Below, one piece after another: positions 63,054 through 64,000 of a stretch of DNA of 64,000 nt (its first letter is position 1; the number at the start of each line of letters is the position of its first letter). This DNA is from Pseudooceanicola marinus. Its GTDB lineage: Bacteria > Pseudomonadota > Alphaproteobacteria > Rhodobacterales > Rhodobacteraceae. The translations under genes were made by a program, and so were the position numbers. Under the pieces are notes generated by a model. The model was not told the DNA's origin and made no database searches. It saw nothing but the letters and a program-made list of their open reading frames with translations. Location: assembly GCF_020177265.1 (NCBI RefSeq), contig NZ_JAIVMC010000001.1, forward strand, positions 372,001-436,000. The letters run 5' to 3'.

Positions 63054-64000
63054 TCAGCCCGCGTTCAGCGGCCGGATCCGCAGGCGCGTCAAGCGGTTTT
63101 CCTTCCGCGCGGCCACCTCGAAGCGGAAGCCGTGGAAGGAAAAGACCTGGCCCACGGTCGGGATCGTCTGCGCCTCGTGGATCACCAGGCCGGCGATGGT
63201 GTTGGCCTCTTCGTCCGGCAGGGACCAGTCCATCGCGCGGTTCAGGTCGCGGATGGTCATGGCGCCGTCGACGACGAAGGTGCCGTCCTCGGTCTTGCGC
63301 ACGGTATGCTCGGCCGTGGCGGGGTCGAATTCGTCGGTGATCTCGCCGACGATCTCTTCCAGGATGTCTTCCAGCGTGATCAGCCCCTGCAGGGCGCCGT
63401 ATTCATCCACCACCAGGGCGAAATGGGTGCGCATGTGCAGGAACTGGCGCATCTGCTCGTCCAGCGAGGTGGTGTCGGGGATGAAGTAGGGCTTCATCAT
63501 CACGTCGGTGATCTTGAAATCCTTCAGCGCCTCGGCCGGGTTCTCGGAATTGGTCGCCAGGGTATAGGTGGCGCGGAACAGGTCCTTGGCGTGGATCGTG
63601 CCGACGATGTTTTCCGGATCGCCCTCGTAGACGGGCAGGCGGGTGTGGTTGGAATGCAGGCATTGCGACAGGATATCCTGCGCGCTGTCGGCGGCGTTGA
63701 TCATCTCGATCCGCGAGCGGTGCAGCATGATCTCTTCCACCGTGCGTTCGCCCAGATCCAGCGCGCCGAGGATCCGGTCGCGGTCCTCCTTCTCCACCAC
63801 GCCTTCGGAGTGGCCGAGGTTCAGCGCGCCCGCGATCTCCTCGCGCACCGCCAGGATCTGGCTGTCGGGGTCGGTTCTAACCCCGAAGATGCGCAGCACG
63901 CCTCGCACCAGCCAGCGGACCAGGGCGACGACCGGGGCGAAGATGGCGATGACGAAGGCAATGGGGCCCGAGACGCGACTGGCCGCGGTTTCCGCATTGG
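63054..64000 (-). CDS. CorC/HlyC-type transporter, 3' part (cut by window edge)
   Basis: At least 315 codons; the gene enters from beyond position 64000 with no start in the window. The visible part begins in a membrane segment (GPIAFVIAIFAPVVALVRWL), then a paired CBS region (LGERTVEEIMLHRSRIEM; LFRATYTLATNSENPAEAL) and the C-terminal CorC_HlyC domain (TEDGTFVVDGAMTIRDLNRA). Such CNNM/CBS proteins are linked to Mg2+ or Co2+ export; haemolysin is a historical label. Transcribed leftward, convergent with DUF2254. The apparent GTG start at 63908 is only an internal codon. Confidence 0.9.
   Translation of the reverse strand, partial: NAETAASRVSGPIAFVIAIFAPVVALVRWLVRGVLRIFGVRTDPDSQILAVREEIAGALNLGHSEGVVEKEDRDRILGALDLGERTVEEIMLHRSRIEMINAADSAQDILSQCLHSNHTRLPVYEGDPENIVGTIHAKDLFRATYTLATNSENPAEALKDFKITDVMMKPYFIPDTTSLDEQMRQFLHMRTHFALVVDEYGALQGLITLEDILEEIVGEITDEFDPATAEHTVRKTEDGTFVVDGAMTIRDLNRAMDWSLPDEEANTIAGLVIHEAQTIPTVGQVFSFHGFRFEVAARKENRLTRLRIRPLNAG

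Overview
The window reads as one contiguous piece of chromosome from a GC-rich alphaproteobacterium, most likely a member of the Rhodobacteraceae (Roseobacter/Rhodobacter group). The evidence is gene content and order. There is a dusB(nifR3)-ntrB-ntrC-ntrY-ntrX run, a fused ispDF gene, a zwf-pgl-pgi run, a Mur-type Fur regulator, an alpha-type SspB, and several small protein families that I associate with this family (DUF4169, DUF6456, DUF6477, Hint_2). There is also a circularly permuted two-piece tmRNA gene. I saw no rRNA, tRNA, CRISPR array, transposase, integrase or prophage; apart from intergenic repeats the window looks like ordinary core chromosome with a few accessory genes.

Layout. 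0-6.3 kb: an RTX-repeat/Hint protein, a three-gene operon (MobA-like nucleotidyltransferase, ribbon-helix-helix protein, DUF4169), a serine hydrolase, fumC and an unknown protein. 6.3-13.3 kb: a PmtA-like methyltransferase, sspB, a chromate-type transporter, a THUMP RNA methyltransferase, the permuted tmRNA gene, tyrS and anmK. 13.3-18.1 kb: zwf-pgl-pgi behind a promoter with an upstream inverted-repeat operator, then about 650 bp of hairpin-rich intergenic DNA with no firm gene. 18.1-26.7 kb: a DUF985 cupin, a PRC-barrel protein, a DUF2798 protein, eno, a DMT transporter, a Fur/Mur regulator, an autotransporter-like protein and a MetE-like protein. 26.7-35.9 kb: guaA, a tandem Usp protein, an MFS transporter, a non-pyrrolysine MttB-family protein, DUF6477, DUF6456, a VIT1/CCC1-type protein and oxyR. 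36-42.3 kb: peroxiredoxin, lipA, a diheme cytochrome c, hpt with a small membrane protein, a RatA/Coq10-like protein and the ispDF-pgpA-pncC operon. 42.5-49.8 kb: the nitrogen-regulation cluster. 49.8-64 kb: an aspartic protease, a MarC protein, an ABC-F ATPase, ndk, several small proteins, ccdA, an esterase-like membrane protein overlapping a cytochrome P450, a dimethylglycine-dehydrogenase-like flavoprotein, DUF2254, and the 3' part of a CorC/HlyC-type gene cut by the window edge.

How the genes work together. zwf, pgl and pgi supply and cycle 6-phosphogluconate and hexose phosphates. The tmRNA and SspB sit 3 kb apart and belong to the same quality-control route (ribosome rescue tagging, then ClpXP delivery). 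OxyR and a peroxiredoxin are convergent neighbours. The two NtrC-family regulators both lack the GAFTGA loop that contacts sigma-54, as is known for Rhodobacter NtrC. The most unusual non-genic content is a family of GC-rich inverted-repeat elements (core CGAAATACTCCGGGGG), mostly between convergent genes; the structured 17.5-18.1 kb gap; and a TTAA-rich promoter next to a perfect DnaA box at 32.8 kb. All identifications are by reading; no searches were run.
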